From assembly GCF_019649055.1 (NCBI RefSeq), contig NW_026570236.1, positions 992,001 to 1,056,000 on the forward strand: DNA of 64,000 bases. Direction: 5' to 3'. Made by a program: the position numbers and the translations under genes. The stretch is from Paramacrobiotus metropolitanus. Taxonomy: Eukaryota; Tardigrada; Eutardigrada; Parachela; Macrobiotidae. Under the pieces are notes generated by a model that ran no database searches, was not told the DNA's origin, and worked only from the letters and a program-made list of their open reading frames with translations. Within the stretch, counting starts at the first letter, position 1; the number at the start of each line of letters is the position of its first letter. Below, one piece after another: positions 1 through 12,854 of the stretch.

Positions 1-204
1 AGCGCACTCCCCTGTAAATTTAGACCTACAAAAACGGGAAACTGACGCTTACGCGCCCCAAAATTGTAAAATATACCAACAATCCGGAACAACATTCAGA
101 TACAAACCACACATTACTCAGAAATCGACATGTAAAAATACAATACCGATAAACAAGCACAAAGCCACAATTCCCACAAACAATCTCGTGCACGGCTGAC
201 TCCC

Positions 205-2358
205 TCAGATCTGCAGCGTGTCCCTTTTGAGACGAAGGGATTTCACCCAGGAACTATTCTGGATGCTCTCCAGCGGCATTCGTTCGTTCCCCTTCAGCTT
301 CAGCATTCCCTGGATCATCCAGCGGGCGTCTCGTGATACGTATGTTGGAATCTGGTATTTTAACTTGGTAATCCTCTCATACAACTTTTCATGGTTTTCA
401 CTTTGGTTTTGGTCTTCAAATGGGGCGGAACCGACAAGGAGTTCATACCTGAAATTGCAAAAATAAAATACAGTAACCAGACAATAAACTTATTTTACAT
501 GTGTATCACAGAGTCGCAGACCACCTGTAACTTTTCTTGGAAGACATAACATAAGCACTTTCTGCATAAAGCGAAATTCGGAGCAGTGTGATATGTACTC
601 ATTACTCGATGCAAAGCGATGTTGAATTATTTTACAGTTTTACTTATTGAACAATTTAGAGCATACTCTGCCTGAATGCGGTGCTGGTCTCCTAGAATAA
701 AATTTTTCACTAATTCCGTTAACAGAAACGTGCATTTTCAATCAACTTCCATTTCGTCATGTTTAACTGAACAGCGCAGTGGTAGTAGCCAAACGTTAAT
801 CATTCACTGAAGAATTCAAAATTAAAAGTGCCAGTTTCGTGCAAAAACGCTTTCACAACAGACTTCTGCAAGTATTGAAAGACAACTTACATCAAAACAC
901 CGACACACCAAATATCGGCGGTTTTGTTGTGTTGGCGCGTTGTTATCATTTCCGGTGGCAAGTAATCCGGTGTACCGCACACTGTGCGACGGTTTTTATT
1001 ACCAGCTGCATTGACTGACCAACCGAAATCAGCCAGCTTCAGCTCTCCGTAGCCTAAAACAGTGTGATCAAGATAGCGAAAGTACTGCACAGACACCAAC
1101 CTACTGTAGCAAGACCAAATACAATAATATGCTCAATAATTAATAAGACACTTACCACCCAAAAGCAAATTCTCAGGTTTGATGTCGCGATGAATAATGT
1201 TTTTCGAGTGACAGTAGATCAGCGCGTCCGTCAACTCAGCGATATACTGTTAAAGAAAAGAAATTACGATTGCCACGAATGGCCCACGATCAAAATTATA
1301 TCGCAAAATAACCGTTTTAAACTACCGAATCATAAGCTGTTGTCCATGGCTAGCTCTTCAACCATTTTGAAACGTGAACGAAGTGGTTTAAAAAGTGGAA
1401 ACCGTACCAAAAAAAATATAACAAAATACAAAAAACACCCTTTACGGCACAGTATATTACTAACAATTAATGATGAGTCGTAAACATTTGAAAACTTCAG
1501 AAAATCGGTTAACAAAAGTGACAAAACGGAAGGGAAAATTTAAAACCAGAATTTTAATACACTTCACTAATTATTGTCATTACATAGTACGCAATGCTCA
1601 TTGCTCAATACACATGTTAGAATTGTTACGATTAAATTGTATCATTTTTCTAACTGATACGCCAGCAACAAGTTATCAAATTAACAAAAAAAACTTCCAA
1701 TCGCCTGGAAAGACATTAATAGGAGCTGGCTACTGTAGTTCGATAAAAAAATAATAATAAAATAATAAATCCACCGAAATCTCCCTCCAGGCAGTGAATA
1801 ACCGTGGAATTTTTAATTTTTTACTACCAGAACATTTTTGTATATCTATCTCACCGTAACTGCCTCCGGCTCCTGAAATCTTATAGCCGTTCGCAGTTTT
1901 TTAAACAGCTCCCCACACGCCGCATACTCCAGGATCAAATACACCCGCTGCTGATCCCAGAACACGCCGTACATCTGCAGAATATTGGGATGCCGCAGCC
2001 GTGCCTGGATCTCGATCTCGCGGCGCAGCGTCTGCTCCTGTTTATTGTCCAGCAGCTCTTTCTTGAACAGCACCTTCAGCGCCACAATATAATCCGATTT
2101 CTTCTCCTTGGCCAGGTAGACCCGGCCGAATTTCCCCTTGCCCAGGGGACGGCCGATGTCGAAATCTCTGTACGACCATTTGCGCACGGTTCTCTTTCTA
2201 GCGTCGTTCTCTTTGAAGGAGCCGGTGGATGTGGCGGATGCCCCGCAATCGGTGGACCGCGCGGAGGGAATGGCGGGGATGATCGGTCGGTTAACTGGTC
2301 GGCTGAGCGCTGGAGTTTGGAAATCCAAGGCTCGTCTGTTGCAAAAAGTCAAACGCAA
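205..2358 (-). CDS. Aurora-family serine/threonine kinase, complete, 4 exons
   Basis: Exons (minus strand): 2358-1855, 1246-1156, 1053-891, 448-205, all with GT/AG borders; the joined frame gives 333 residues. Aurora kinases phosphorylate spindle, centrosome or chromosomal-passenger substrates in mitosis. Visible parts: a basic N-terminal tail of about 65 residues; glycine loop GKGKFGRV (73-80); ATP lysine in VALKV (K95); HRDIKPEN (187-194); DFGWS (207-211); activation loop [16 protein letters not shown]-terminal lobe ending near [19 protein letters not shown] and DFGWSV followed by the Cys-Gly-Thr activation segment are Aurora hallmarks. Length suits the short invertebrate Auroras. A versus B type cannot be settled here. 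The start is the first Met of the open first exon; an upstream exon cannot be excluded. It is divergent from the coiled-coil gene at 3248. Confidence 0.93.
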
Positions 2359-3247
2359 TCGCTATTTCGCTCTTTACGCTGTGCGTTCTATTTCGTTGCT
2401 ATTATAATAGTATTATTTTACAGCACAGGGAGCACGCGTCCAAGCAAGGATGCTGGGAAGGATAAGATTTCCACTTACTGCTCGAATCGTTGAGTTAAAA
2501 CTGTGACGGTCTTCTTAATATCCATATCGCTCGGAATACTATTCATGAAAACTCCAGAGCTTCGAAGCAACAATTTCTCAACCATGCGCAAATGTTAGGT
2601 TCCTTTGAAAATACACAGGCCAACATACAACTTACAGAAATTAACAGAAAACGATTACAAGAACAGAACTTGACGCACCATGATAACTTGGACGGAGATA
2701 AAGTATGTAACTATAAAAAAGCTTTAAAGTAAAACCTAAAATGGCTTCGAAGCGTACGAAAAATTTCGCTGTTTTGAGTTTTGACTTTTGAGTTATTTTA
2801 TGCGTTTCAGGCTTTCAGTTGCCGTTTGCCAACGCTTTTGTTACTATCGAGGCTACGCTTTCCATTTCCAATTTAACTTCCGTTTCCAGTTCCCGTCGGT
2901 GGATGCCAATCACGCAGCTACCGTCTATAGAGGGTCGCCGTTTCCCAATGATTGAGCGCTGGAAGTCGCATGTATGACTCACGACCTAATGGAAATCCAT
3001 TTCCGCCGACCGATTTCCGCTTTTATTGTCAGTGCAACAAGTTTGCTCTGCGAGTCTTCAACGCTCTACAAAGTACAAACTACAAGCCTACATTATTTTT
3101 AGTTTAGAACTTTAGCACAAAGAAAAAGCCTACAAATCTTTGCTTATCCCTTGATTTTGATTCTTGAACTGTTTCTCTGAGTCTTTTATGACTTTGCCTT
3201 GAGGTAACTTGCTAATCCTTCGCTCCACTGTTAAACCATCAGCGAGA
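2359..3247. other. Intergenic region between two divergent genes
   Basis: This 0.9-kb gap separates the start of the Aurora kinase gene (minus) from the start of the coiled-coil gene (plus), so it should hold both promoters. I see no convincing TATA box and no coding segment. A run of near-repeats of TTTCC/TTCC type lies at about 2815-2910. Confidence 0.5.
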
Positions 3248-5051
3248 ATGGAGAATCATGATAGTTTCCCTGAAAACGACGAGCGCCAAGCTGCACTGGC
3301 TAGACTCGAACAGGCCTTCTCCAGACTGAAAGCCCACACTGATGAGCGCCAGCAGGATAAAGCGGCGAAGAATGCCGAAATCCAGAAACTCCAGGCTACA
3401 CTACTAAATAAACGTCAGGAGCTAAAGTTGCTGGAAGAACAGGCAAAGTAAGTTTTTCGAACGTGTAACCAGTAACTTCTGCAACTCTTGCGTGGGACTA
3501 GACTTATCTCCGATTTATTATTACTGTAACTCTTGACGATGATACTGTAACTGGTAAACATAAGCTATGACATAAGAATATGACGATACATTGTAATGCC
3601 AGTAATATTAATGCTGAATGCTTAAAACGATACACGATACATCAACTGACGATACATTATAATGGGTAGCGGTTTTCCTTTTTAGTTCAGTATTACTTTA
3701 GGGTTTTTTTATCACTTACCAAAAAAGAATTAATGGAAATACTGTTTTTATTGAGAAAAAGTTTATCTTTGAATTTTTAATCAAAATTAAACTTAAAACT
3801 GCCGCGCTTTGTTCGGGTTTTTTATCGCTTATCGAAAAAAGAATTACTGGAAATACTTTTTTGTTTTTATTAAAAAGCTTAGCTATGGTTTTTTGAATCG
3901 AAATTCGGTTGGTACGGACTTATTACCGTTTAAAACTAGTTTTGTTGTGTAGGAAACTGGAGGATTGTCAAACTGTGGAGGTGGTTCAGAAAGAAGCGGA
4001 ACTGGCGGAGGAAACGAAGGCACTTGCTGAACTGGAAAACCAGTTGAATATCTCCAGGTGAGCAACAACTCCGAATGTCTTTCGAACAAGCTTACCTCCT
4101 CGTAGAACGTCTGTACGGCCATAACCGTTTGGTTTTTGTTTTTAGTGAACTGGTTGATTTGACACAGAAATGTGTGCGGCTGGAGTGCAAATTTAAAGAT
4201 GAGGAAAAGCCCGCTGAAGTCACGAGTGCTTGTAAGTCCACTGTCTAATTGAATGTAAGTCCATTGAATCGAATTGATTATTGCTTGACGGACTGAAGTT
4301 TTTGTCCGTGAAACAGAAATAATTTTCAGCCCCTTTGCTGTATATTGATGATTTTACATTTTTACTAATGATTTTCCGGTTTTTGCTCTTTACAAATTCC
4401 GTCTTTTTTTTAAAATCCAGGAATACTTAAACATTATTTTGTAAATTACTGCTGCAGATTACTGTTTTATAAATTTCATTTTGTAGATGAGGTAATTTTA
4501 GAAGAGAATAATTGTTCTACAAAAAGGTGGAGTAAGTAAAGCTTCGTTTTATCATTTATGGCAGCGACATCTTCATAACCATTATCCCCGCGCATCGATG
4601 CTTTCATTACTTTGCGCTCGGTGTAGTAAAGAAGAATGATCTTTTTAATTAACAAATTTTTTTCTCTTTAAAGCTAGTATTCTCACTCTCTAGTGGGCGC
4701 TGATACAGTTATAAAATTCAATATCACAATGAAAGATTTGTTCTGTGTTCTCTGGCAGCGTTTTCATTGCATGTAGCAACGCTCCTACCATTTCACATGT
4801 CTGTTTGACTGGTGACTAGTCTGACAACAATTAAGTGTAATTCCTTTATTGCAGTTTTGATGCGGTACAGCGGGAAACAGAACGCATTCGTTCCGACGCG
4901 CTGTGTTCCGATGGGTTTGCCATACGATGCGGCACAGGTGGGGATGTTGTGGCAATGGTTGGAGGAAATTGTGCAGAAGGAAGAAGCGCTGGAGCACAAG
5001 AAAGACCAGCACATGGATCTGCTCAGCACCGATGTTCACATGGTCGAGTAA
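3248..5051 (+). CDS. Short coiled-coil protein, unknown family, 4 or 5 exons
   Basis: Exons: 3248-3447, 3953-4057, 4146-4231, 4855-5051, giving 195 residues with all phases matching. An extra 45-nt exon at 4487-4531 (AG before, GT after, phase preserved, no stop) would raise this to 210 and may be a cassette exon. Residues 1 to about 125 are rich in Glu, Lys, Gln, Leu and Ala with heptad-like leucine spacing (for example LEQAFSRLK, IQKLQATLL, LKLLEEQAK), so a coiled coil is likely. The C-terminal part has a Pro/Gly turn (VPMGLPYD) and a second helix (LWQWLEEIVQKEEALEHKK). I do not recognise the family; small kinetochore, centrosome or dynactin-type adaptors look like this. The Met at 3248 is the first ATG in the frame. 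It converges on the receptor gene ending at 5282. Confidence 0.75.
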
Positions 5052-5281
5052 GGCGGACGCCTGGAACGCCACGTGCTGATTAACGGCATTTTTCAGGAAG
5101 ATTAGATGCCTTGTCGCCTGTCGGTTTCCGGCATTTATTTCTTTGGAGATCTTCCCTGCTGATCCTGCGTGATGACGAATATTTGGTCTCTTTTACCAGC
5201 GCTGTTTCTGCATGTTATTACTCAGTTTTATTTTATATTGGTTTGCCCGTTTGCATGTCGTATTTTAGGCGACAGTTTGTG

Positions 5282-8200
5282 CTACAAAAGTTGCGAGCAG
5301 ATTGGGTTGAATTCGGACTTGGTCTGGTTGATGCACTTTTTTGGGATCGGGTCGCGCCTGTCATATAACGATGGCGCGTTGAGCAGAATGGTTAATGTGC
5401 CCACCAGCACACCGATCCCGAATAAAATCAGGAACAGCCGATCGATCACGCGGGCGACGTACTTCCAGTCTTGAATGCTCTGTAAAAGGCAAATATCGGT
5501 TCATCGCACAGGTTAATCCATAATATCTATATAATAAAAATAACAATTTTATAAATATGCTTTAGCCTTTAAGTAAATTTAGTGTGTCAAATTGGAATAC
5601 TACAGTAATTTACTAAATGTTAATTAATAGTAGCAATACTGGTACCGGTAATTAAATTTTCTAGCAGACTTAGCGGACAATGACATTCCGATGGCACTTA
5701 ATTTAATTTAACACTTGTGAATGCCGAATGGTAATTAAACAGGTTACCATCAGTACATACATTCTGCCTATCAAGTTCCCTTTAAATTATTACAGTATAT
5801 TACTTACAGAAACCACGAAAACTTTAAGATTGACTTACATTTTCCTGTTCTTTATTGTCACGGTATTTGTCCGCGATGTACTTGAGTCCCTCAATGGCCC
5901 GCTGCACTTCCGGTGAATAGGTGTGCTCCAATTGGAATTCCGTGCTGACCGGCAATGGGTCATCGTCGTAGGAATACGATGCCACGGACAGTTCATCCGG
6001 TTCCAGAGTGCGCGCCGCACTGTACTCGCTGCGCTTGACAAACTTCTCCCGCTCTTTATCGACGCGGCTTTTGTACTCGAATTTGGGAGCGTATTGCCGG
6101 GGTCGTTGGATGCGGATGATACGCGGTAGAATATCCACGAAGACACGGCGTATCCACGGGGACATTTTATAGTGCGTGCTAGGATTGCGGAACTGTGAAC
6201 ACCCCCATCGTACGTATTAGCTGCGGAAGAAGGATAGCTGTCGTCATTGCAAGAAATAAAACCTTTACATGAACGTCCAATACGGCGACGGTAATCATGA
6301 TGCTGAGCGTTACTAGTACCATGGTGAATACTAGATATTTTCCAATGAGGGGTACAGCAAGACTGGTTGGCGGCACATTCTGTAATAAAAAACGACGTCG
6401 TCAAGATCGATCGTACTGGCCGCTTCGCGCGCATTATTTTTGTTTTACGAAAAACGAAGGTGATTATACGTGAAGACGTTTGTTGAAAAACTGGACCCCA
6501 GGTAATCGGTAATCAAAGTCTTAACAGTAAATTTAATTTTGCAGATTGTTTATGCATAAGTTTCGGATGACATTGTCCCTGGTATAACCGCCCTTGCACT
6601 ACAGCCAACGATACAAGACGTCACGCAACATATTGCAACATAATACTCGTATATCGGTTGCATGTTTTGCGTAAGTGTCTGTCCATCGGTAATACGAGTA
6701 CTAGCAAAGTGAACAAACTACAAATGTACGAGTACTCCAAATTTTGTAACATTTTTATCCATCATAACAATTACGCAGCTTTCCATTAATAAAATATACG
6801 CAGCAAGGAGTTCATTAACGATGGTTTTTAGAGCTGCGTACGATAAAGCGTTATTTCGATGCTACTATCCTAACTGCAGTGAGATAGGTACTTACTTCGG
6901 CAAGGAGAAGAAAGAACACGGTGAGGGACATCAGTACGGAAATGCTCAATGTAATCTGCAAATTGCATTAGATAAGCAGTTAATTAATCACCAAATTAAA
7001 ATGTAAAAGGTTGTTGGAACTGACCTTTTCACCACTGTCGCTGGGCAGATAAAATACTAGCACCGTCAGGAACGATATGGCCACACAAGGAAAAATCATA
7101 TTCACTGCAAGAAAAGCACACTTCTAACTAATTCATGTTTTGTATATACGCGAGTATGGGATCTTTCGGAAATGGACAGATAAGATTTTTTCTGTCTAAT
7201 ATTTTGCCGTTTTACCGGTGAAGTACATGGTCTTCCGACGGATGGAGAATTCGTACGTGATATCGATGTACGGCTCGGGACAGCACGAGTACGAAATTGC
7301 ACTGCGTTTGGCGGTGACCTTTTCAAAGCAAATCGTTCATTTGGTACGAGTAAATAAAATACGTCGTTCTCGGTTCTAAACTACATAACTTTCTTCCGGC
7401 TTTCAGTGCAAGTTTGCAGATACCAGATGTTCATAGCAAAATTATTCTAAAAGTCAGTTTGGTATGACAGGAAACGTATTAAATGATACGAGATATATCA
7501 TTCAGTTCTCATAACGCCGTTACAAGCTAACGCCTATATCACAAAAATGTTAAAAGCCGGGAAGGCATCCTTACTTTCATGATATCCCATTCAATGCTGA
7601 GATAGTATTCCGATAAGTCCATACCGTCAGGAATAGTGGTGTTGTCGTCCACATAACCGTGCAACGGCAACAGATTGATCTTGAAACCATCGTAGCTCCA
7701 TGTTCCGAACTACAATATGTACAGAGCCAGTAAGATATGCACAAATAAATTCATAGTAAATTTCATGCATTCATTGCCGTCAGACAAAAAACTGAGGAAC
7801 TCCTATAGTTTACAGTATTTACAGTATAAATATTATTTGCAGGGATACGCCAGGCTTGATTTATTACAACTTCCATGATTTACTGTAGATATTTAAATTA
7901 TGAGACTACACAGTCAGTTTGAAAAGCTTGCAGTACTCCGTAAAAGATGTCACGGTTATTCATGAAATCGATCGCGTTAGATTTTTTGCCGTGCTACGGC
8001 GCGCTGGATAATGCGTATGTTAAATTTTATAAAGACTATTGTGTTATCGCTTCCACGTGCCATCGATGGGAAATTTCTGACGACCAGGGTCAATCTAATC
8101 AATACGCTCACTTTTTCTGAAAATGCATATATGTGGATGTCGAAGCAGACTCACCTTAAGCCTACAGGTTTGTTCGTCCTGAAAATAAAATCTGGCTTTA

Positions 8201-10430
8201 GTTAAATGCGTTCCAAACCCTTTTTGGAATTAATTATTCGGTTTTTAAGCAAAATAAAATGTGGGATGCCGAATTACTACTGTACTATATCTTGGGTGCA
8301 AGAGGAAGCATAGCAGCCTGCACTTACGTAAGGAAAGTATTCCACGAAGATCATACAGTAGCTAGAAGCAATGAAAACGATTTTATTTTAATGTACAAAA
8401 TACGTGCTGGATTAAATGAGAAGTAAATAAATAACAAGGGAAACTTTATGAACTCCTTAAATGCTTTACCTACGATAAATAGCCGGTGGCTCCCAGATCA
8501 GTTCGCCAGTATATCGCACAACGGCACGCGTTTTCAGCGTTATTTCATAATTCCCATCAGCGCTGCAATTTTTCAAAATCAAGCATATAAACTCCGGCAG
8601 GGAAAGTTTGCTAAATTTTACGGCATAAGTATTTTCAAGTAAGTAAACTTTATTCAAAACTTATAATGCTATTACAATTGTACGCTAGACTGCATATCAT
8701 TTCGGCTTCACACTATAAAAGGTTTTTCTAAAACAATCTACTTCCCAAATCGCCATTTTTACATTCATATACATTATCGCACATGCTGTTCATATAATGT
8801 ATTGTACAAAGTATCTGTGCTATACAATAATTATACTTATTATAAAGAACGATGTCCGGTGTCCATAACGTGTCGCTGAGGATTTGAATGGTCTCGATCC
8901 CATCGTATTCTTTCGGATCCCAAGTTAGACGGTAATCTTTCCATTGCTGCATCAGAACCCTTCTCGTTTTATTTAACCATACATATGTAATTCATTTTTC
9001 TTCTTAATGGTTAATTCTCAAGACAACAGACGCAATTAACCCACCTGACGAAGCCACACATTTGTCATAACTGAAATAAACCCAAAAAATTATCGGTATC
9101 ATCCTACGAATATCCAGTTCGTTATGGTTTTCTACATACATTTATGTTTTCTGTAATTGTGCACCTATTCACTCAAGTAACTATACAATATATACACGGA
9201 TAATACACCGTATCTCGTTTTATGACAGCTACGACGCTCTGCATCTTGCGTGTATAAAATACAATATGTCTGCAGCACATCGGTATGTAGTACTTAAGCA
9301 ATAATTATCGCTGTATAATAAAGTACGAGTATACTTAAGCAGACTTAAGCAATGTATAAGCATTGACGCTGTATAAGCAATCGATTATTGTAAATAAATG
9401 TGTTGCCGATTATTCGACTTACCTACTTGATTGACCTCATCCTACAACAACAATTCAGAAAATGACAATTAAACGGGTAAACAGAATGTAATTATATAGT
9501 ACTTAGTCAGGTGTGAAGTTGTAATTAATGAAAAAGGCTAAATATTGAAAAGTTAATTATTGGGAACGATGCGGTTGTCCTCCCTGTAGCTGGTCGTTAA
9601 AGTTAGTTTATCACATTTCCATCTGGAAGAAATTTTAAAATTCCGATCAATCAGTCGGTGTAAAATTAGAACGACAACATTTGTGCTCTGGCTAATAGCC
9701 CGAAAATTGTGCGCCGACACATAGCAGTTTAACACTTGCGCTAAAAATAATTGTGCTGACATCGGAGAAGGCCGGTTCACTTGCTTTTAAAACTGAACGC
9801 AAGCAAAATCTCTAACAACCAGCAGAAAAAGGATGCTCTCTTTTCTGCGCAATTATTGCATATTTTATAAGTAAAGCACTGCTCCTAGTGTGCCCACTGC
9901 GCACAGTTTAGCTAACTACATATTTGATTTATACAAACAGTACAATTTATTTGGAAATTTTGCATTGGTTCTAGCCCAGTTTTTTTCTGCACCAAAATTG
10001 TGCACGAGTTGTTGCATAATTGTATTCATATGAATGGCCAAAATCATTTTCCGTTTTTGAAGCAAAAATTATACAGCAGCATTTTTGTAGCTCAACAAAA
10101 TTTCACTGGCAGCTTATTCAGTTTAGATAAAAACGGTATATACGTACTGTTCAATTCTAATATCACAAAATTTGAATCATATACTGACTAACTGCGGCGC
10201 AAAAGCTATTAATTAAAACGTGCAAGTACAGATCTGCTTACCACGTCGATCAGTTGTGTTAGTTTGACTCCCAAGAAGACATCAAGTGGCATCGTATCAT
10301 TCTCCACCGGACGAACTAGTTTATTGTAATCCCGCATAAGCCACTCATATAATCGTCGACCATCCGAATTGGCCGCAATCAAACTGGGCAATACCAACAC
10401 AACAATCGCCGACAAATGGCTAAATCCCAT
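5282..10430 (-). CDS. Nicotinic acetylcholine receptor, alpha-type subunit, complete, 14 exons
   Basis: Exons (minus): 10430-10242, 9441-9423, 9070-9045, 8946-8837, 8562-8470, 8361-8328, 8178-8155, 7709-7575, 7318-7216, 7104-7025, 6955-6896, 6379-6269, 6192-5839, 5479-5282. All phases agree and the product is 511 residues. It is a ligand-gated cation channel subunit of the plasma membrane. Visible: signal peptide (1 to about 20), loop [10 protein letters not shown], the 13-residue Cys-loop C148-C162, loop B WSYDG, vicinal C222-C223 that define an alpha subunit, TM1, GEK just before TM2 (cation selectivity), TM2 (272-291), TM3 (about 306-326), an intracellular loop of about 130 residues ending in an amphipathic MA helix, and TM4 (about 458-480). 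Four exons are only 19, 26, 34 and 24 nt. The cysteine-loop segment ([12 protein letters not shown]) is somewhat unusual but keeps both cysteines. Confidence 0.92.
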
Positions 10431-12576
10431 TTTATCCCGGTTAGACCCAATGGGTACGTGCAAAAATATTGGCATGCGATTGTCAGTACTTTCGGCGCAC
10501 AATGTGAAATTTCATTAATTTTGATACTTCGCGGTCCAGTCGGAAAAGTGTATACGTAGGTACACACATATGAAAGATCAGTGTGCCACGCAGATTTTCG
10601 GGAATCATCAAACTTTTACGCCCGAGTTTGAAGTGATCTTGAAACCGGCAAAACAATCCAGTCGGGAAAATGTAAGAAAACCTGAAAACATAACATATCA
10701 AAGGTTAGGCTTTACTGTATAATGCGGCATTGCATTAAAAAAAGTGAGCACCGCATCCACCGATCGATTTTTTTGGATCGATACATCCTAAATCACAAAC
10801 AAGGATTTTCTGCATAATATGTATTATAATTTGTGTGTCCGTCACCGCATCAGTCTGCGTGCGTAATACCAAGAATGACCACCAAATTCTAATGTACATA
10901 GTAATTAATCAAATTAAACAGCAAATTTTAATAGATCCCAATTCTGCTTTGGTTTCTCTTAAATTTGAAAATATTATATAGCGTAGTTTGATTGGATTAA
11001 AAATAAATTAAAATAAATTTAAAACAGTATTTTCCGTTAATTATCGTCACATATTATGCTTTGCAATACCATAAACAGCTTCCGTAGAAAAAAAATAGCA
11101 GTATTTTGAAGGCACTTTTCGTTTAATAAAAACTATAACCGGGCATAAAGATCAACAAAACATAACCGGTAACACAAAGATTTCCGCTACCGGACTTTCA
11201 ACCAGCCAGACTGTTTAATTTATAATTAACTTTTTTCTTGTTACCTAACAGAATGGTTGTCAGCTTTTTCTTGGTATGAGCAAAAAAACGTATTCTTAGA
11301 TAAAACGAACTTATAGGTAATTATTGCTTACCGCAATCGGATTTCCGGCAAGTGGGAGCTCTGGGATCAACGTTTAAAGCAGCACTAGAGGCGTCTTTTC
11401 ACATATCCGGCTGAATGTGGGACCGGGATTCCCATGCACATATATATATTGTCAAGAGGGTCACCACAGACGTTAAGATAAAAAGGTTTGATGCATCTTG
11501 GCCAACATCAACACCGGCTAAGACGACACTCGGGCAGACGTAAATATAATATGCACTGCCACTGCCAGGCCCAGACTCGACCAAATATTAACCCATAGAA
11601 AAATCGAAGAGTTGAGAGTTCATGTGAAACTGAAGGATCTTTCTGCAAATATTGTGCCAGGGCTTCTCCAGATGTTTGGTTTGATTAATGGGCCACCGCT
11701 GTACAGTAGACGTCTTAAGTAAATTTCTCCATGGTCCACATTTTAAAAATATTCACCAATAAAAATTCATGGATCATCCCGAATATATCGTGTATATCCG
11801 GTTTGAATCACAACTGCAGCACATCTTTATTGCTATTCTGTATTGATCACAAGATTATGCAATCCCAATTTTGTGACACACTGCACCTTCATAATCATTC
11901 GCTAGATTTACTTTTTGCGATTAATTTCGACGATACGGATATGGATTCTTCGGATTCGTGATACCATTCAAATTTATAGAGACTACAGTACTTCAGCTTT
12001 TTTGTAGCGGTAGTTTTAATTTGCACAATACATACACGGCGGTTTAGCGCCTCTTAAATTATACGTCAAATATAATCAGCATTTCAGGGCTGCATTATAT
12101 ATTGATCGCTCTCTTACTAAATTTACATTCTGTTAATCTCACTTTTTCGTTGATCTATAGCTGTTATACCTTGTACTACACAGAAACATTAGATTTTCAT
12201 TACTTACACATTTTATGGAAATAGCTTGGATACATGATTTTGCGCACTAACATGTGCGGAACAGAAAAGGCTACGCATATCGATAATTATTAAGCAACAT
12301 ATCAGTAATTTCCACGCATATCAGTCATTTCCACGGCATCAGTAATTATTAAGCAACATGCTCAGCGATTTAACTAGGCCGCGATTCTACAGCCGATATA
12401 CAAAATTAATTGGGATAAACCGATACGTTCAGCCAGCTATAATAACCAAATCACGTACGCAGCGGGAAATTCAATTCAAATGATTACACCATGCCTAATT
12501 GTTTTCCCATGATACCTTCGGTGTTATCAGTAGGAGAACCGATTTCCCGCATGTGGTATCGCTTGCTGATCCTACC

Positions 12577-12662
12577 CTAGGATTTCTGGCTTGTTTCCGG
12601 ACGAATAATTGTGGAGGCGTCGAATCTCACTGCCTCGTTGCCGGCCGGCATCAGTTTTTCGA
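12577..12662 (-). other. Possible orphan exon (low support)
   Basis: On the minus strand an AG acceptor precedes an open frame reading EKLMPAGNEAVRFD and on to a TAG stop. The residue composition looks protein-like and GC is higher than in the surroundings. No partner exon was found that I can defend, so this is a lead only. A second open stretch at 13357-13483 (minus; contains MEITINENSISGR) could belong to the same gene or relic. Confidence 0.2.
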
Positions 12663-12830
12663 CTGGAAAGGATTACACACGCCGAGAGTCCAGAGAACAA
12701 GGTCGAAGATGCCGAAATGTACAACCATCATTCACAGACATTATACTCGTAGAATCGATATCGCACATTTAGTTGCTTTAATATTCTTTATGATCGACGT
12801 GATGTATGATGTATTGTACAGAAATTAGAA

Positions 12831-12854
12831 ATACAGTACGAGCTCGTACTGTAT
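12831..12854. repeat. 24-bp perfect palindrome
   Basis: The segment ATACAGTACGAG is followed immediately by its exact reverse complement, with no loop. It contains a SacI-like GAGCTC core and two copies of the GTACGAG word that recurs in this window. It lies outside any gene. Function unknown; it may be only a by-product of the over-used GTAC words. Confidence 0.9.

Noticed and set aside
1804-2493. 229-codon plus-strand frame opposite Aurora exon 1
   Set aside because: Shadow of the GC-richer coding exon on the other strand, whose kinase motifs are unmistakable.
12499-12828. 109-codon open frame (plus)
   Set aside because: No recognisable feature; the opposite strand carries a slightly more protein-like but also unproven stretch.
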